Source: Amborella trichopoda (lineage: Eukaryota > Streptophyta > Magnoliopsida > Amborellales > Amborellaceae). From it: a stretch of 64,000 bases of DNA. Of this stretch, positions 33,582-45,999 are shown in pieces. A program made the translations under genes and the position numbers. How positions within the stretch are numbered: position 1 is the stretch's first letter; the number at the start of each line of letters is the position of its first letter. Location: positions 2,188,224 through 2,252,223 of the forward strand of contig NW_006500103.1 of assembly GCF_000471905.2 (NCBI RefSeq), written 5' to 3'. A model generated the notes under the pieces. That model was given only the letters and a program-made list of their open reading frames with translations, had not been told where the DNA came from and did not search any database.

Positions 33582-33830
33582 ATGGCTACGGCAATTATAG
33601 GTAGTTCAGTGAGGGGCCTGAACTCATTTGGTGGCGACGAGAGAGCCTGGCTCACGAAAGAGGGCACAGGGTGGGTTCGGTGCGCCTTACCGAGCAGGAC
33701 GAGGCCTATGATGCGTAACGTGAATGAGGGCAAGGGCCTCCTTGCTCCACTGGTTGTGGTGGCTAGGAACATTACAGGCAAGAAAAGGTTTAACCATTTC
33801 AGGTGTAAGGCCAGTGCACTTCACTCTCAG
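33582..33830 (+). CDS. PGR5: PGR5-like first exon, second exon not found
   Basis: PGR5 is a small thylakoid protein needed for antimycin-sensitive cyclic electron flow around photosystem I. This exon starts with ATG at 33582 and gives 83 codons: a Ser/Thr/Arg-bearing transit-peptide-like N-terminus (MATAIIGSSVRGLNS), then MMRNVNEGKGLLAPLVVVAR, KKRFNHFRCKASALHSQ and a CAG/GTGAAC donor at 33830. The mature part is plainly PGR5. The expected last exon (beginning ITEFCKSIGAD, ending ERLGFLA) is not seen up to the gap at 36043 nor beyond it. Several usually invariant positions differ: LL for LF, Thr for Val/Ile before GKK, Cys for Gly in FRCKA and Ser for Ile in ASALHSQ. This suggests a duplicate losing function, though exon 2 could lie in the gap. 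Confidence 0.8.
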
Positions 33831-33897
33831 GTGAACACAATTGACTAAAATTTCCTCTCTCTAAACACAGTTGACTAGAACTCTCTCTCTGTTCTTT

Positions 33898-34025
33898 TGC
33901 AGAGGGTGTGCATGGATCCAAGTTTTCAAATTTTGCTTTTCGATGAATGACAAAACCATGTTTGCTGAGGGTGTGCATGGATCCAAGTTTTCAAATTTTG
34001 CTTTTCGATGAATGACAAAACCATG
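33898..34025 (+). repeat. Tandem duplication, about 64-bp unit, downstream of the PGR5-like exon
   Basis: GAGGGTGTGCATGGATCCAA occurs at about 33902 and 33967, each followed by the GTTTTCAAATTTTGCTTTTC block and ATGAATGACAAAACCATGT. A third, partial copy with ATGGATCCAAGTTTTC is near 34072. Confidence 0.85.
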
Positions 34026-34099
34026 TAACTCTCTCTCTCTTTCTCTGTGTTTTCCTTTGCTACTGTATGTACATGGATCCAAGTTTTCCGTGTTGGGTA

Positions 34100-36042
34100 T
34101 GGGAGTAAAACTCTCTATTTCGAGGCGAATTGCAGTGCTAGATTTTTTCTTCATCTTTCTTACTCATGGACTAAACCCCATCGATTTTCAAGAGAAATTT
34201 TTTTAAAAAATATTGCGGCGAATTTGATGGTTTAAGAAAAGATAAAACTAGGAATTCCATAGGAAAAATAAAAACTTTCAGCATTTTTGTGAACTAAATT
34301 TGTCTCTTTTAGTGAACTAAATTTGGTTAATGTCATCCACATTTAAGTCTCAACGCATTAATTCACATATTCAATCTGAAAATTGGGATTTTGCTCAATT
34401 ATTCTGAAATTTTGAACTTGGCTTAGTTATATCAGTGTTGTATATTGGAGACTGCTGAATTACTCGGCCTCAGCATGGTGTCTGACGTACGTGCTCAGGG
34501 TTAGGTGATCTATGAACTTCGTGACATATACTAAACTATCCAATTAAACATCTAATGGCTAAGATTAATCATGATGTCTTTGTACTAAAGATAATAGTCT
34601 TATAGTATACAATCCGTTTGACATATAAAACTAAAAGATAAGCCATAGGGTTGTCTAATGCTAATACATCCGATCGACTAATAAATTGGGTTGTCTGATA
34701 TCCATGACCTCGAACAACCCTGAATTATACAAAAAAAATAAAACAAAACAAAGAAGGATTTTTCTACCGGTCTGATGCTGCAAGCATCATTACTCATGAA
34801 AAAAAAAAGAAATCAAATGGTACATGTATTTTCCAAAAAAATTGCATTCATTTTTACCATTTATAGTTAATACAATTCTTAATTTCTATTTTATCCAAAT
34901 TGGTGTAATCACATTATTTTTTGAGAAGGTGTATGATAAAGACTATTTACTTGTCACACAAGGAGCTCACACTCACCCTCAGCTATTAAATGAAAAATCA
35001 AATAGCTAAAAGTGTGTCATTGAATGTGCAACAATGTTCAATAAAAATTTTATCGAACTTTGTAACTCATTTTTAGTATCTAGATTTAAAATCTAACAGT
35101 TATAAATGTTTGCGACTTTCCTTTGCGAGAAATAAACGGTCTCTTAATATACATTCCCTTAATTTATTTTATTTTTTGTCTAGGTAACCTTCCTGCTCCA
35201 CCAACATATTCATTTTTAAATATGATTTGTCATATTTTCATTCACTTACTGCCCGTGTATTTTAGAAAAGGTTTGGAGGGAGTCTCTACTAGGGACTTAT
35301 TTCAATTTCACAAGCACTTGCTTTAAATCAAGTTTGTTTCACAATCTTATTTTCATTTTGAGAAGATTATATTGATTTCACAATCTTATTTTTTCGATGT
35401 TTTCTTGAAAGTATTTGCTTTGAAATCTTGTGATCGTAAATAATCTCCATGTCTTACCCATATTTATTTGTTTATTTTTGTATCTTCCTATTGAATAAGA
35501 TTTACTCATCTTTATGGAATGCTTTATGCCCTTAAACATACCAGTATTCCACTGTATATGTATACAGGAACACCTCATTCATGTAATTCCATGTTCTTTA
35601 AGTTCTCTTTCTCTCTCTCTAGTATTTATCAAGTTTGGATCCTGAACCCAAATTTCGTATCTTATACGGATCCAGGTATGGATAGATTATTTGGATCCGA
35701 TATGAATCCGATCTGATTTTTAAAATTGTATATATTATTTTATACATAGTATTATATTTATTAATGAACCCATATGTGGAAATACGGGCCTCTTAATAAA
35801 TCTATCTTTGAGATGGATTTTAAGACTTAAATTTTAAAGACATGTAATGTCTAATATGGAGATCATGAATATGGAAAAACAAATAAATGTAAAAACTAGA
35901 AATAATAATTCTAGTAAGAAAATTTTTGGACCATTAGTTTTCATTGTTTTTAGATGAAACACCTACTTGCATCCATCTTTAAGATGGATGCTTTACACTT
36001 TTTGGACCACATATATAGAAATGTGGTCCAGCCCGCGTGAAA
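34100..36042. other. Spacer, no gene seen, F3-like fragments
   Basis: Degenerate F3 pieces occur near 34500-34620 and 35030-35160. A GGATCC-rich segment at 35635-35715 and a short perfect-looking stem (TGGACCACA...TGTGGTCCA, 36003-36030) precede the gap. No coding exon recognised. Confidence 0.4.
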
Positions 36043-36394
36043 NNNNNNNNNNNNNNNNNNNNNNNNNNNNNNNNNNNNNNNNNNNNNNNNNNNNNNNNNN
36101 NNNNNNNNNNNNNNNNNNNNNNNNNNNNNNNNNNNNNNNNNNNNNNNNNNNNNNNNNNNNNNNNNNNNNNNNNNNNNNNNNNNNNNNNNNNNNNNNNNNN
36201 NNNNNNNNNNNNNNNNNNNNNNNNNNNNNNNNNNNNNNNNNNNNNNNNNNNNNNNNNNNNNNNNNNNNNNNNNNNNNNNNNNNNNNNNNNNNNNNNNNNN
36301 NNNNNNNNNNNNNNNNNNNNNNNNNNNNNNNNNNNNNNNNNNNNNNNNNNNNNNNNNNNNNNNNNNNNNNNNNNNNNNNNNNNNNNNNNNNNNN
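36043..36394. other. Sequence gap, 352 N
   Basis: Unresolved bases. Open frames drawn across it are meaningless. Confidence 0.99.
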
Positions 36395-37140
36395 ATTTGT
36401 AATTGGGCTACATCCACAAACAAAAAGCAAAAATACAATTTTATTATCACATTAAAATTATAAAATTTGGATAAATAGGTGGTTACCTCACAAATCTATA
36501 AAGCATTGTCTATTCTACTTTCCACTATCATACAAGAACCATCGGACCAACCTTCATATGAATTACATTACCTATAATGGAAGCCAATGAAACCACTCAA
36601 AATAAGGGGTGCTCAAGCCTGGTGTTCATATCAATTCCATTATTAGGCCATGCATGGCTCAAGCCTAGTGTTCAATTACTCAAGTGAGCCAACCCAGATT
36701 CGCTCGAGTAACTCGAGCTCGCTATCCTGACGAGCCTGAGTATTATCAAGTTTGGTGGTTAAGCTCGGGATCTTTAAAAAAATTTCAAAAAATAAGAAAT
36801 TTATTTGTGATATGGTTTTCCATGTTTTTTTATCATTTTGGCAAAGATTAACAAGTGTTTTGGCCATGAATACTTACTTTTACTTTTTGCTTTCTTTTTG
36901 GATTATTTCTAAAGTACCTCGGTCACAAATTGATTTTTTAGAATCCATTTTTTACGACCTTTTTAACCTTATTTAGATGTGTTTTGTTTAGTTCTACTTT
37001 AAGCATATTTTTCATATTTCTTGAGATTTATTATATTTTTTGAACACTATTTGACTTGGCCATGACCTGCCCAACTTGGCCGAGTTACACGAACTCGGTG
37101 GCTTGGCCGAGGGTCAGGTTCTGGGGCCGAGCCGTGCTTT
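36395..37140. other. Spacer with degenerate transposon-like termini
   Basis: AGTAACTCGAGCTCGCTATC (36707) and the inverted-looking GGCCGAGCCGTGC (37122) resemble the ends of plant non-autonomous elements, but the two ends do not pair well enough to define an element. Confidence 0.35.
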
Positions 37141-37740
37141 CCTAAACTGCTAAAACCTCAATGAGAGGATTTAAGCAGGCTCCGAACCACAAGTTGTGAT
37201 ATATTAGCTCTAGACCATCCGGAAAACCCAAGACAGGGCTAACTTAGCCCGTTGTAGATCTACCTTCACCACAGTTGCTTATTCCAGCTACTCTTATGTA
37301 TTAATTATTCTCTTTTTCAGATCATGCCAATACCCTTTAAATCTATACTTGGTTTCATTCGAGGATAAAACGTTCTTATCACTCACTGCTAACTTCCCCA
37401 CCTACTGTTAGTTTCTTGGAATAAATAGTCTTATGTTCCCTTTGAGAATTTGAAGTCCTCATGACAAGTTAATCACCTTAAAGCTTTTTTTATAAAGTAT
37501 TTCTTTACTCTTGAGGATTGCCTTTTGATCTAATAAGGGTGAAGACCTTAAATTTTCTTTTCACCCTTCCAAGTCTAGATAAAAGCTGTTGGTTACATTA
37601 ATAGCGACTGGAAATTTTGCCACATCTTACCATGAATTCTAAGCTTATAGAATGGAAGAACATGATCCATGTAATCAATTCTAAATCATTGAGATAAAGA
37701 TTGGATGATGATGATGATAATTACAAATCCTTATCACTAA
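37141..37740 (+). mobile_element. Degenerate LINE-like tail
   Basis: The segment ends GATAAAGATTGGATGATGAT with a GATGATGAT tail and shares AGGGTGAAGACCTTAAATTT and CACATCTTACCATGAATTCT with the copy at 61020-61342. These are features of the 3' part of a LINE-type family with a trinucleotide tail. No intact coding region. Confidence 0.5.
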
Positions 37741-38811
37741 AGTCCTTGCTCCATCTTTCACAACCCTATTAAAAATCACATCAATAGATTAAACCAGCAA
37801 GGTTTTTGTTGGGTTTTGAGCCCTTTGACTTTAGTGTTATGTCCCCTAGATTAAGCTTAATTGAATTAACTTAGTCACCAAACTGAATTTGGAGATCACT
37901 TTTAATGGTACACCAAAGTCAAGTTTTGGCTCTGTTTTCTGTATTTCACGGTACAAGAAATACAACTAATACTAGGAAAATATAATATTAGCCAACCCGC
38001 TTATACTACCGCTTAAGCTGTGAGAAGTACAGGTCTGTTGGATCCCACATTTTGCACGTGTAGATGTTATTTAAGCGGTCAATATCAAGAAAAAAAGGAA
38101 TTCACATGAAAAAGTGAAGAAATTTTGTCCACTATTTTGATGAATCTAGACCTTAAAGAGCTCAAAATCAATTTTTTTTAATTTATTTAGTTTTCAAAAC
38201 CAAGATGCACAAATATCAACTTAGAAAGAAAAATCCCTCTAGCCACATGTTTTGAATCAAACCCTGTGGCTTTGTATTAGCCATAAGCTTGTCGTCAACA
38301 TTGTTTACTGTGAAAATCGGCTAGAATTCCAACGTTGGATGTCCTAACACCCGAAACCTTGTATACTTTGTGGAGAGAGAGGGGGTTCAAAATTCATTTA
38401 TTTTACCCATTTTTTAGAACTTAGATTGTCCGGGTCGATTGGCCAATCCCTAAATGGACCCAGATTCGCCAATTTGGCAAACGAATAGAAAAAATATTAA
38501 ACTAAAAGTATTTCTCGATTCTTCAGGGACCTGAGGTACCTAGCAATTCCAATCTGGATCAATGTACCTAGCAATTCCAATCTGGATCAATGATTCCCAA
38601 TTCTGATCTGGTTTTCAAACATTGCTTTTGCCAATGGTGGCAGTCAATGCGCCATTGCTTTGCAAGTGACTTTATGGATCGGTAGGTAATAAAACACCAG
38701 TAAGAGCTTATGTTTTATAATACAGGCACACAAACAAAAACTAAAAACAAAACTCATGGAAGTCATTTCTTCCATTGTACTATGTAATTATTATTGTTAA
38801 TTTAATTATTG
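37741..38811. other. Spacer, no gene seen
   Basis: AT-rich; a 25-bp block (GGTACCTAGCAATTCCAATC / TGTACCTAGCAATTCCAATC) is doubled near 38535-38585. Nothing coding recognised. Confidence 0.4.
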
Positions 38812-39009
38812 TGTACAAAGAGATCATTTATCTTCTGTACATGGAAGTCACAATTATCTTTGTCCCTTAACTTTTAAAATAAGTAGTTGTGAAAATGTCA
38901 TTCAAGAGACACAAAGTTAAAAAAAAAAACTCTCACACTTTGTGACTCATCATCTAATTTGACATCTAATAAGTGAGAATAATTGTGATCTCCATGTGCA
39001 AAAGATAAA
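38812..39009. mobile_element. F3-like miniature element
   Basis: GTACAAAGAGATCATTTATC at the left and GATCTCCATGTGCAAAAGAT at the right are imperfect inverted repeats, with ACTTTGTGACTCATCATCTA inside. Its right end is directly followed by an F2 element. Confidence 0.55.
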
Positions 39010-39380
39010 AAGTATAATTTCTATCAGGTTGCAACTTTAAACAATCCAATTAAGGCACATCTCCAAATTGTGTCATAACATATAATTTTGGTGTAAAAAA
39101 TTATTAGAATTATCTCAAAATTCATTTTCATATCTAATTATAAAATTTTAAACTCCAAAAATAGTTAAAATCAAGTAGATCTATAAACAAGTGAAAATCT
39201 TAAAAATGGATGCACTAGATAATGTGTTGCAAGATGCATTGTTTATGATACTCAAAATCTTTATTTTTTTTTAATATTCATGCATATTGATGTTGAGATG
39301 ATCAATTAGAGTGTTTTTCAACATTAAAGAGCATCTGTAATTCTATATTTTAAAGTTGCAACCTTATATAAACTTTTTCC
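39010..39380 (-). mobile_element. F2 miniature element, first of two adjacent copies
   Basis: Left end GTATAATTTCTATCAGGTTG and right end AAGGTTGCAACCTTATATAAACTTT in outline (TTGCAACCTTATATAAAC). Interior landmarks are the reverse complement of the copies at 7664 and 30976. Confidence 0.75.
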
Positions 39381-39381
39381 A

Positions 39382-39828
39382 AAGATAAAAAGTATAGTTT
39401 CTACAAGGTTGCAACCTCAAACAATCCAATTAAGGTGCACCTTTAAATTTGATCATAACATGCAATTTTAATGTAAAAAATTCTTAGGATTATTTGAAAA
39501 TCTATTTTTATATCTAATTATAGAATTTCAAACTCCAAAAATCTATTTTTATATATAATTATAAAATTTTAAGCTCCAAAAATAATTAAAAACGAGTAAA
39601 TCTATAAGCATATGAAACTCTTGAAAATAGACGGTCTAGATAATGTGTTGCAAGATGGACTATTTCTGGGACTCAATCTTTTATTTTTTTTCATATTCTA
39701 CATCTCAATGTCGAGATGATCGATTTTTCAACATTAAAACAACATTCTCCAGTAGATTTTTTAGGTGCATTTGTAATTCTACATTTTAAGGTTGCAACCT
39801 TATATAAACTTTTTCCAAAGATAAATAG
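39382..39828 (-). mobile_element. F2 miniature element, second adjacent copy
   Basis: Same orientation and order as the preceding element, starting AGTATAGTTTCTACAAGGTT and ending TTGCAACCTTATATAAACTT. A 50-bp inner block (AAATCTATTTTTATAT) is doubled. It ends about 75 bp from the LPAT stop codon, probably within its 3' transcribed region. Confidence 0.8.
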
Positions 39829-39901
39829 TGTCTTTGTAGGCAATCTGGACAAAAAAAAAAAGTAACTTTAAGATGAATATTGTCATTCAAAATTACTGTC
39901 A

Positions 39902-42900
39902 TTACACCAGCTTCGACTTCTTTGTGGACAACCCAACTCCAAGAGAACCGAAAATCGGGGAGGGCCAAATGCCAAAGTACGTTGCCGAAGCGAGATATGC
40001 ACAGCTCAGTGCAACATAAACTTTGAACCAAACAGAGGAGAATAAAGTAAGGTATGTACAAATAGCAATAAGTGAAAGAACCACAAAAACATTTACTAAG
40101 CATTTGAACATTGAGAGATCACCCTCCGTGCCTTCATTGGGGAAGTGGCCTTGGGAGCTAAAATCTGAGAGCAACTGATCCTTTTGCTGAAATCTCTCGA
40201 CCAACCAGTTGGAAGCTTCCTCTTGAGATGAGGGGATGTCGCTTAGTAGGATCCGACGAACATTGATGTGGACCTCAGAAGGGTCCACACCCAACGCATT
40301 GTCTATGAACTGAGGCAATCGGTACTTATAACCAATAGTTACATCATAAACTGAAGGAAAAAGTCGAAGACAAATCCATATCAGAGTCCAGCTACATCTT
40401 TCTTCCGTCTATGACTTTTTAAGTGAATTTCTAAAGCAAACAATAGTCCAATGGGAATGTGAAACCACAGCCCTTAGGCTTGTAACCGTCCAATGAAATG
40501 AGTGACAGATGTAGGGACACTTGCTGTCCTGTTCTGTAGGATCTCGCTGTCTCTCTTATTGTCTATCACTTCATTGGATGGTCATGAACCAGTAGACTAT
40601 GGGTTTGCATTGTCCATCCTCTATATTACAACTTCACCCCATATCAACCATTATCAGGGAAAAAATGGATTAGAGAGAGTGATACATAAGGGCCAGCTGG
40701 ATATTGATGGATGGAATTTACAATAAGTACGGAGAATGGGCAAGGGAGCTGGATATTGATGGATGCAATTTACAATAAGTACGGAGAATGGGCAAGGGAA
40801 GATGAGGTTCTTTCTCAAGTTGGTGGGGCAAAGAAACAGACATTTCTCAACTAAGGTAGGCAGAGAAATAGGACTTCTCAGGAATAGCTGGATCCAGCCA
40901 AGCAAAAACTTTGCTATTTCAAGTGGTCTGTCCATACCAGCACAAAGAGAAGTAGAGTAGTACTTGGCAATAATGAGAAACAATATTTAATTTTGGAATC
41001 TGTATAAACGAAGAAAAGAAAGAAATGAGACCCCAACAATTTGGGGATACAAATTGTTTTTTTTCTTAAAACAGAAAAAAAAAACAATTTGGGGATGCAA
41101 ATCATCTAAAGATGCATGAGTGCCATCAACGGTGAAAAAACAGAAGATTAGGAATTTTTCATTAGACAAAATGGTCCCATGACTTAAGAGATATTCTATG
41201 ATGGACACCAAACACAACATTCTCAAAGAAGAAAAATGATCCTTGGTGCAGGGCCTTGACATTTCATTCACATTTAGAGTTAGGAATTTAAGTGGTGAAA
41301 TTTCAAGCCTTTAAATTTATTTTTGGACATTAGGTTCAACTCTATAATTTGTCACTAGCAAGTACTCGAGAATCAGAAACGACAAACAAGCCACGGAAAC
41401 TATAGTACATTCCAATGGAGTATGAAAAATTATAGCCATTGGAAATGGAAAGTGGGGCCCAACATTGGGGTCATGTTTGGCCCTGGTGGATCCCATTCCC
41501 TCTTCATCACCATCCAGCACTTCATTGGATGCTGATGGCCCACATGAACAATGAGCTGCCATAGGCCATGGATAGTACCATATTTTCCCTAGCCAAAGCG
41601 CTTCATTTAGGTGTTTTAAATTTTCAAGCATGCAAAAGGGAGGAGATGAAAGAAGGCTAACCTGCATCCAGGGAATTCCTAAGAGTAGACAAACACAAAC
41701 AGAAACCTCTTGTTTTTGGGAGGAGTACATTCTTAAGGACAGGCAGTCCATTATCTCTTGCAAACTGTTGGCTTCGGAGGCATTTCTGTTCCCTGCCAGT
41801 GGGAAGGATAAAAAAGTGACAAATTAATGGTAGATACTGTGTAGTGAAATTATTTAACATAAATCTCATTTCCTCAATGCAAACTCCAAGTATGAAATGT
41901 TAAAGAGCTCATATTAATATATAAAACAAGGGGACGTAGACAATCATCCAATGGACTTCAAAAAATAATGGAAAAACTATAGTTCATTGGGATCACCACT
42001 GATTCCAATGCATATTGTAATTCATGGTCCATTGGACTGTAGCATACTTTCCCTTAAATAGAAATGATAAACAAGTAGCATGTCTCTAGATCTAACATGA
42101 AATGTAGAATTGTAATATCAGAGCATCCAGATAGTAAATAAATAAGAGAGATTCAGAATACTACTTAAACGCCTGCATCCACCACGCAAGAACCACAAAA
42201 ATTTGCATTAACGAGACGGTATATGAACCTGTCAAATCTTTAAATGACAACATGCTCATCGAATATTTAAAAGATAAGACAGGGGTAAACTCGCCATTCT
42301 AAAAGTAAATTAATGGACTCAAGCCCTCCATTAATTTTCTATTTTCTTGACCACCGACATAATCTATGCAGGTGCTCCTAGTAAATACCTTAATATTGTT
42401 CCCATAAATAAAAAAGACGAGCAATGAGTATTTACGTGAAATCAGTGCCTTCTGGGAACACAGCAAGCCAAAGGGGGTCACGAGGATCTTGAAATGTCGA
42501 AAGCATTCGGTGCATCACTGGTTCATCAATTTCCCACTTCCTCTCCACTGAAATAAACTCAAGAATATGGAAACCCCACCCAAATATTGGAAGTTTAATC
42601 AAACTGTTCTTGAGGACATACTTTATATAACCCAAACAATCTTTCCTCAAGGCAAGGTCCCATAAATACATCCAGTCTACTTCTGTTCTATGATTAGCAA
42701 TGACCAAGACACGTTCCTTTGAGGGAACAGTTTCTCCAGAAAAAACCACTTTGGTCTTGTTTATCTTCTCAAATAGAAAAGGCCACAAAGCTAACCACAA
42801 GCCAAATAGAAAAGAAGTTGCTTTTCTACTGTAGTGTACACTGAAGAGTCTCAAAAAAACACACGTAATTGGAGCCCAGTAAACAATGGCCATAAATGCT

Positions 42901-43142
42901 GTTAAGAGTAGCACCAACAAGCATAAGATACCTCTTAAAACCCGCAGAGGAGTAACAGGGCGATGCCTTGGTCCACTCCTCATATCTAAAGGCTCACCCA
43001 CTTTCTTATCAGCAGCATCATTTGCGCTCAACAATTCTGACTTGCAGTCATTTGAAAACTCTTCAGTGGGAAATGATGTGCCACAGTTTGAATTTTTGTT
43101 TGCATGGCCATTAACAAAACCTTCAGACAGTGGTTTGGCCAT
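39902..43142 (-). CDS. 1-acyl-sn-glycerol-3-phosphate acyltransferase, LPAT4/5 type, three coding exons
   Basis: A membrane acyltransferase that adds an acyl chain to lysophosphatidic acid to give phosphatidic acid, probably in the endoplasmic reticulum; Arabidopsis LPAT4 and LPAT5 are the nearest relatives I recall. Coding exons on the minus strand are 43142-42436, 41792-41662 and 40350-39902, with GT/AG borders and matching phases: 1287 nt, 428 residues. Residues 71-95 and 108-124 are hydrophobic; NHRTEVD (150-156) is the NHX4D catalytic motif and FPEGTDF (from 229) the second PlsC motif, split from EQKCLRSQ by intron 1. The third exon reads [22 protein letters not shown] and two hydrophobic segments. 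The ATG at 43142 is chosen because upstream in-frame codons lack one. The N-terminal extension of about 60 residues is longer than in the Arabidopsis proteins. An AG at 43174-43173 suggests an intron in the 5' leader. No lesion. Confidence 0.93.
40435..40625. mobile_element. Miniature inverted-repeat element in LPAT intron 2 (family F5)
   Basis: CAATAGTCCAATGGGAATGT at the left and GACTATGGGTTTGCATTGTC at the right pair imperfectly, with CGTCCAATGAAATGAGTGAC and TCACTTCATTGGATGGTCAT as an inner inverted pair. Confidence 0.6.
40692..40797. repeat. 51-bp tandem duplication in LPAT intron 2
   Basis: AGCTGGATATTGATGGATG followed by the (G/C)AATTTACAATAAGTACGG block and AGAATGGGCAAGGG occurs twice in direct succession, near 40694 and 40747. 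Confidence 0.9.
41395..41590. mobile_element. F5 miniature element in LPAT intron 2
   Basis: GGAAACTATAGTACATTCCA at the left and TGGATAGTACCATATTTTCCC at the right form an imperfect inverted pair, with CACTTCATTGGATGCTGATG inside as in the copy at 40435. It ends some 70 bp from the second exon. Confidence 0.6.
41945..42055. mobile_element. Short F5 element in LPAT intron 1
   Basis: CCAATGGACTTCAAAAAATA with AACTATAGTTCATTGGGATC at the left and GGTCCATTGGACTGTAGCAT with ACTTTCCC at the right are inverted to each other. About 110 bp, shorter than the intron 2 copies. Confidence 0.5.
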
Positions 43143-45999
43143 TAATAAACTCAAATTATGCAAACAAATTCTTTGAGAAGTAAGAAAAAAGTTACAAAAA
43201 ATATTTACATAAGGGCATATTCATGTTGCTATTTAACTCCTGAATTTTAAAAGCAATTTCCAGCACAAAACATAGTTACTCCACAGTAGCCAACCTGGCA
43301 TAAGTACAACTATCCATCCTGCAAGAAAATAGAGAAACATAAAAATAAATATAAAACACAAGACGCAAGTATACTAATGCATTATAGAATACAGACTAAC
43401 ACTAATAAAAATTTAGGAAACAATAAACAAGAATCCCAATACATATTTTGGAGACAAACTAACAATCATCAAGACTTTAAAGGGTGAAAATCTCAGACAA
43501 GGGTAACATCTAATCGAATTCCTTAATGAGGAAAACCAGCTCTATAGAAATATAATCAATTTTAGAACTACAGCAGCCAGTGGAACTCATATAACCCAAG
43601 AGATTATTGATATGCCTAGGATACAAATAGAAAGTACATCGAAGTACACAGATGCTTCGAATGCAGTGAAAACAAAGTTGTAAAATAGCATGAACAGCAC
43701 CAAGTATTTATCCAATACATGCCAAGATAACACAGAACCCAAAAGAGACTACTTTATATGTCAAATGAAACACTTTACATACTGCAAATGTCTGGTAACT
43801 ACTACTACTTCTTGTTCATAATCATCATCTATGGCGCTATGAAAATTCAGAGGATCCTGTGGAATGATAGGTCAATGCGGACATAAAGTCTCTCACGGTG
43901 GTTAGGCTAGTCGCTCATGCTGTGCATGGTATGCTTTACCTGGAATTTTTACATATTGGTCAGGGAGTGAGCACTCGTATGTGTTGTTGATGTTCTGCAT
44001 GGTGTCCTTTACATGGAAAATGTTCACATATTGGTCGGAGTAGTGAGCATTGATATGCACAGGTACTAAGAAACTGATATGCACAGGTACTAAGAAACTG
44101 AAAGCATAACGTTCAAGATGGTCTCCACTAAGGAAGTGTCCTTAACTGTCAAACAATAAAGCACCTCCCCTCTTTCAAAGCCTAAGGCCACATGGAATGC
44201 TTTAAAAAAGTGCACGATACCACCCTCAGCCAAATGAACAATATACACTGATGCCTTTTTTCTTTGGAGGAGAAGAGGGGGGGGGTTTATTTACTATATA
44301 GCACCTGAAATGAAGTAGACCTATTAGACAAGTAAGGCATAGATAGGGATGACACACAGTAAGGGTGTTTTATGATAGCCAATGCCAAATGATGCTAGCT
44401 TCCACCAATCCTGGATTTTTTTTTTTTCCTCTTCTCCCCCATCTATCCATATGTCTCAGATTGCATGTATTCCCTGTACAGCTTGGTGAACACAGTATTT
44501 CAGCAATGAGTAACAGTGCTGCCAGCAATTAACCATCTCAGTAAGTGTCTCATCTCAAGAATTGTGAGTGCTCGCTGAAAAAGAGATGACCAAATCAATC
44601 AGCTCCCCTCTTCCACATAACAAATACTACGTCATTTACCTTGTTTTTTATTTGTAATTAAACTCCATTTCTTCTTTACATACTAAATTCGTCAACACCA
44701 GTGAGACCACACTCCAAAGCAACATCTATAATCTATACATGTACGTATGGGGATGATCAATTTTCTATCAGGTCACATTCTGATGAAAATTGGTCTCCTA
44801 TAATGATTTATGATTCTGGATCCATCATCTATAAAGGAGATACCACACCTCTATAACAGAGCTGAATTGCGCTGAACCAAAACAGAAACAGATATTTTGC
44901 TTGATATATAGTAATAGTAGTAGTACTATTTTATCAAAAATAAAAAATTGTCATTTCTAAGCAACCAGATAAATTATTTGTTAACTTGGGCTGTGTTAGA
45001 TTCAATCACAAGACAAAAATAAAGTGACTGCAGAAAAACATCCAATAAAGGTGAAAACATCACTGTAAATGTTGAATGTGAAAAAAATAATAATAACATC
45101 TTTATAGATTCGCGAAGTCTGTTAATGTTGCTTGAAAAAAGTTTACATTTAATAAATGATTCATCAGAAAAACTACGATTAGTCAATTACTTATACAGAG
45201 TCATAATTGGAAATCTAAAAAAAGCCCGATTTCGTTGTAAGAAATCTGGTAAATCCAAGAAAACAGTGAGCAGCATTGAAGAAGGAATTCGATATGAAAA
45301 ACACAATTAGAAGAAATTCATATATTCCTTAAAATGAAAAAAAGGGGCAAAATGAAAAGCAACCACACTGAAGATAATAGACAGTGTTGGGATTGAAAAT
45401 AAAATGAAATAAAATAAATTCATTTCCATGCACCCGAACTTCTGCTGCTTCTCAGAAACCTCGCATAACTCACTAATGGCTTTGTCCACTAACTTGCGTG
45501 CACATTCAAGGGGATTCAAACTAAAAATACATGAAAATAAATAAATAAATCATGCATGTGCCTTCGAAAGAGAAAATAAAACACGCATATACATTCAACT
45601 TTACTCAAGAAAATCAAGCATATATCTTCCACTATGAAATTAATCCACACAATTAATTCCAGTTCTTCACCCAAAAAAAAAAGATGAAATTATTACATTC
45701 TCCTTTCAGTATGTAATCAAACAATATCTCCTAAAAAATAATTATGCAAATTAGCCACTCGCCTTCTCATAAAAACAAGCCAAAAAAAAAACAAAGAGTC
45801 AAATAAATGCAACGTCTACTAATGGTTACAGCCAATGATCAATGGAAAATCCAAATAATGCAACTGAAATTACAATAAAATAAGGAAAGATATACAGGCC
45901 TTTTTACCTCTGGATCTAGGTTTTGCTTCTTTGGCTTGTGCCTAGAGAGAACCAACTGAAAAACAAGCCCTTAATTTTGTAGTGACAATTTTCTATATT
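43143..45999 (-). other. LPAT upstream region, probable leader intron
   Basis: Read on the minus strand, an AG acceptor at 43174-43173 precedes the ATG by about 30 bp. A CAGAG/GTAAAA donor near 45910 could close a leader exon containing CTAGGCACAAGCC, which would give an intron of about 2.7 kb; this is a guess. The stretch has a duplicated block at 43910-44100 (CACAGGTACTAAGAAACTGA twice) and no other gene. Confidence 0.35.

Noticed and set aside
35950-36455. Long open frames over the gap
   Set aside because: They consist mostly of N and carry no information.
41317-41763. 148-codon minus-strand frame overlapping LPAT exon 2
   Set aside because: It reads exon 2 in the wrong frame and continues into an F5 element; the correct frame gives the conserved LPAT sequence.
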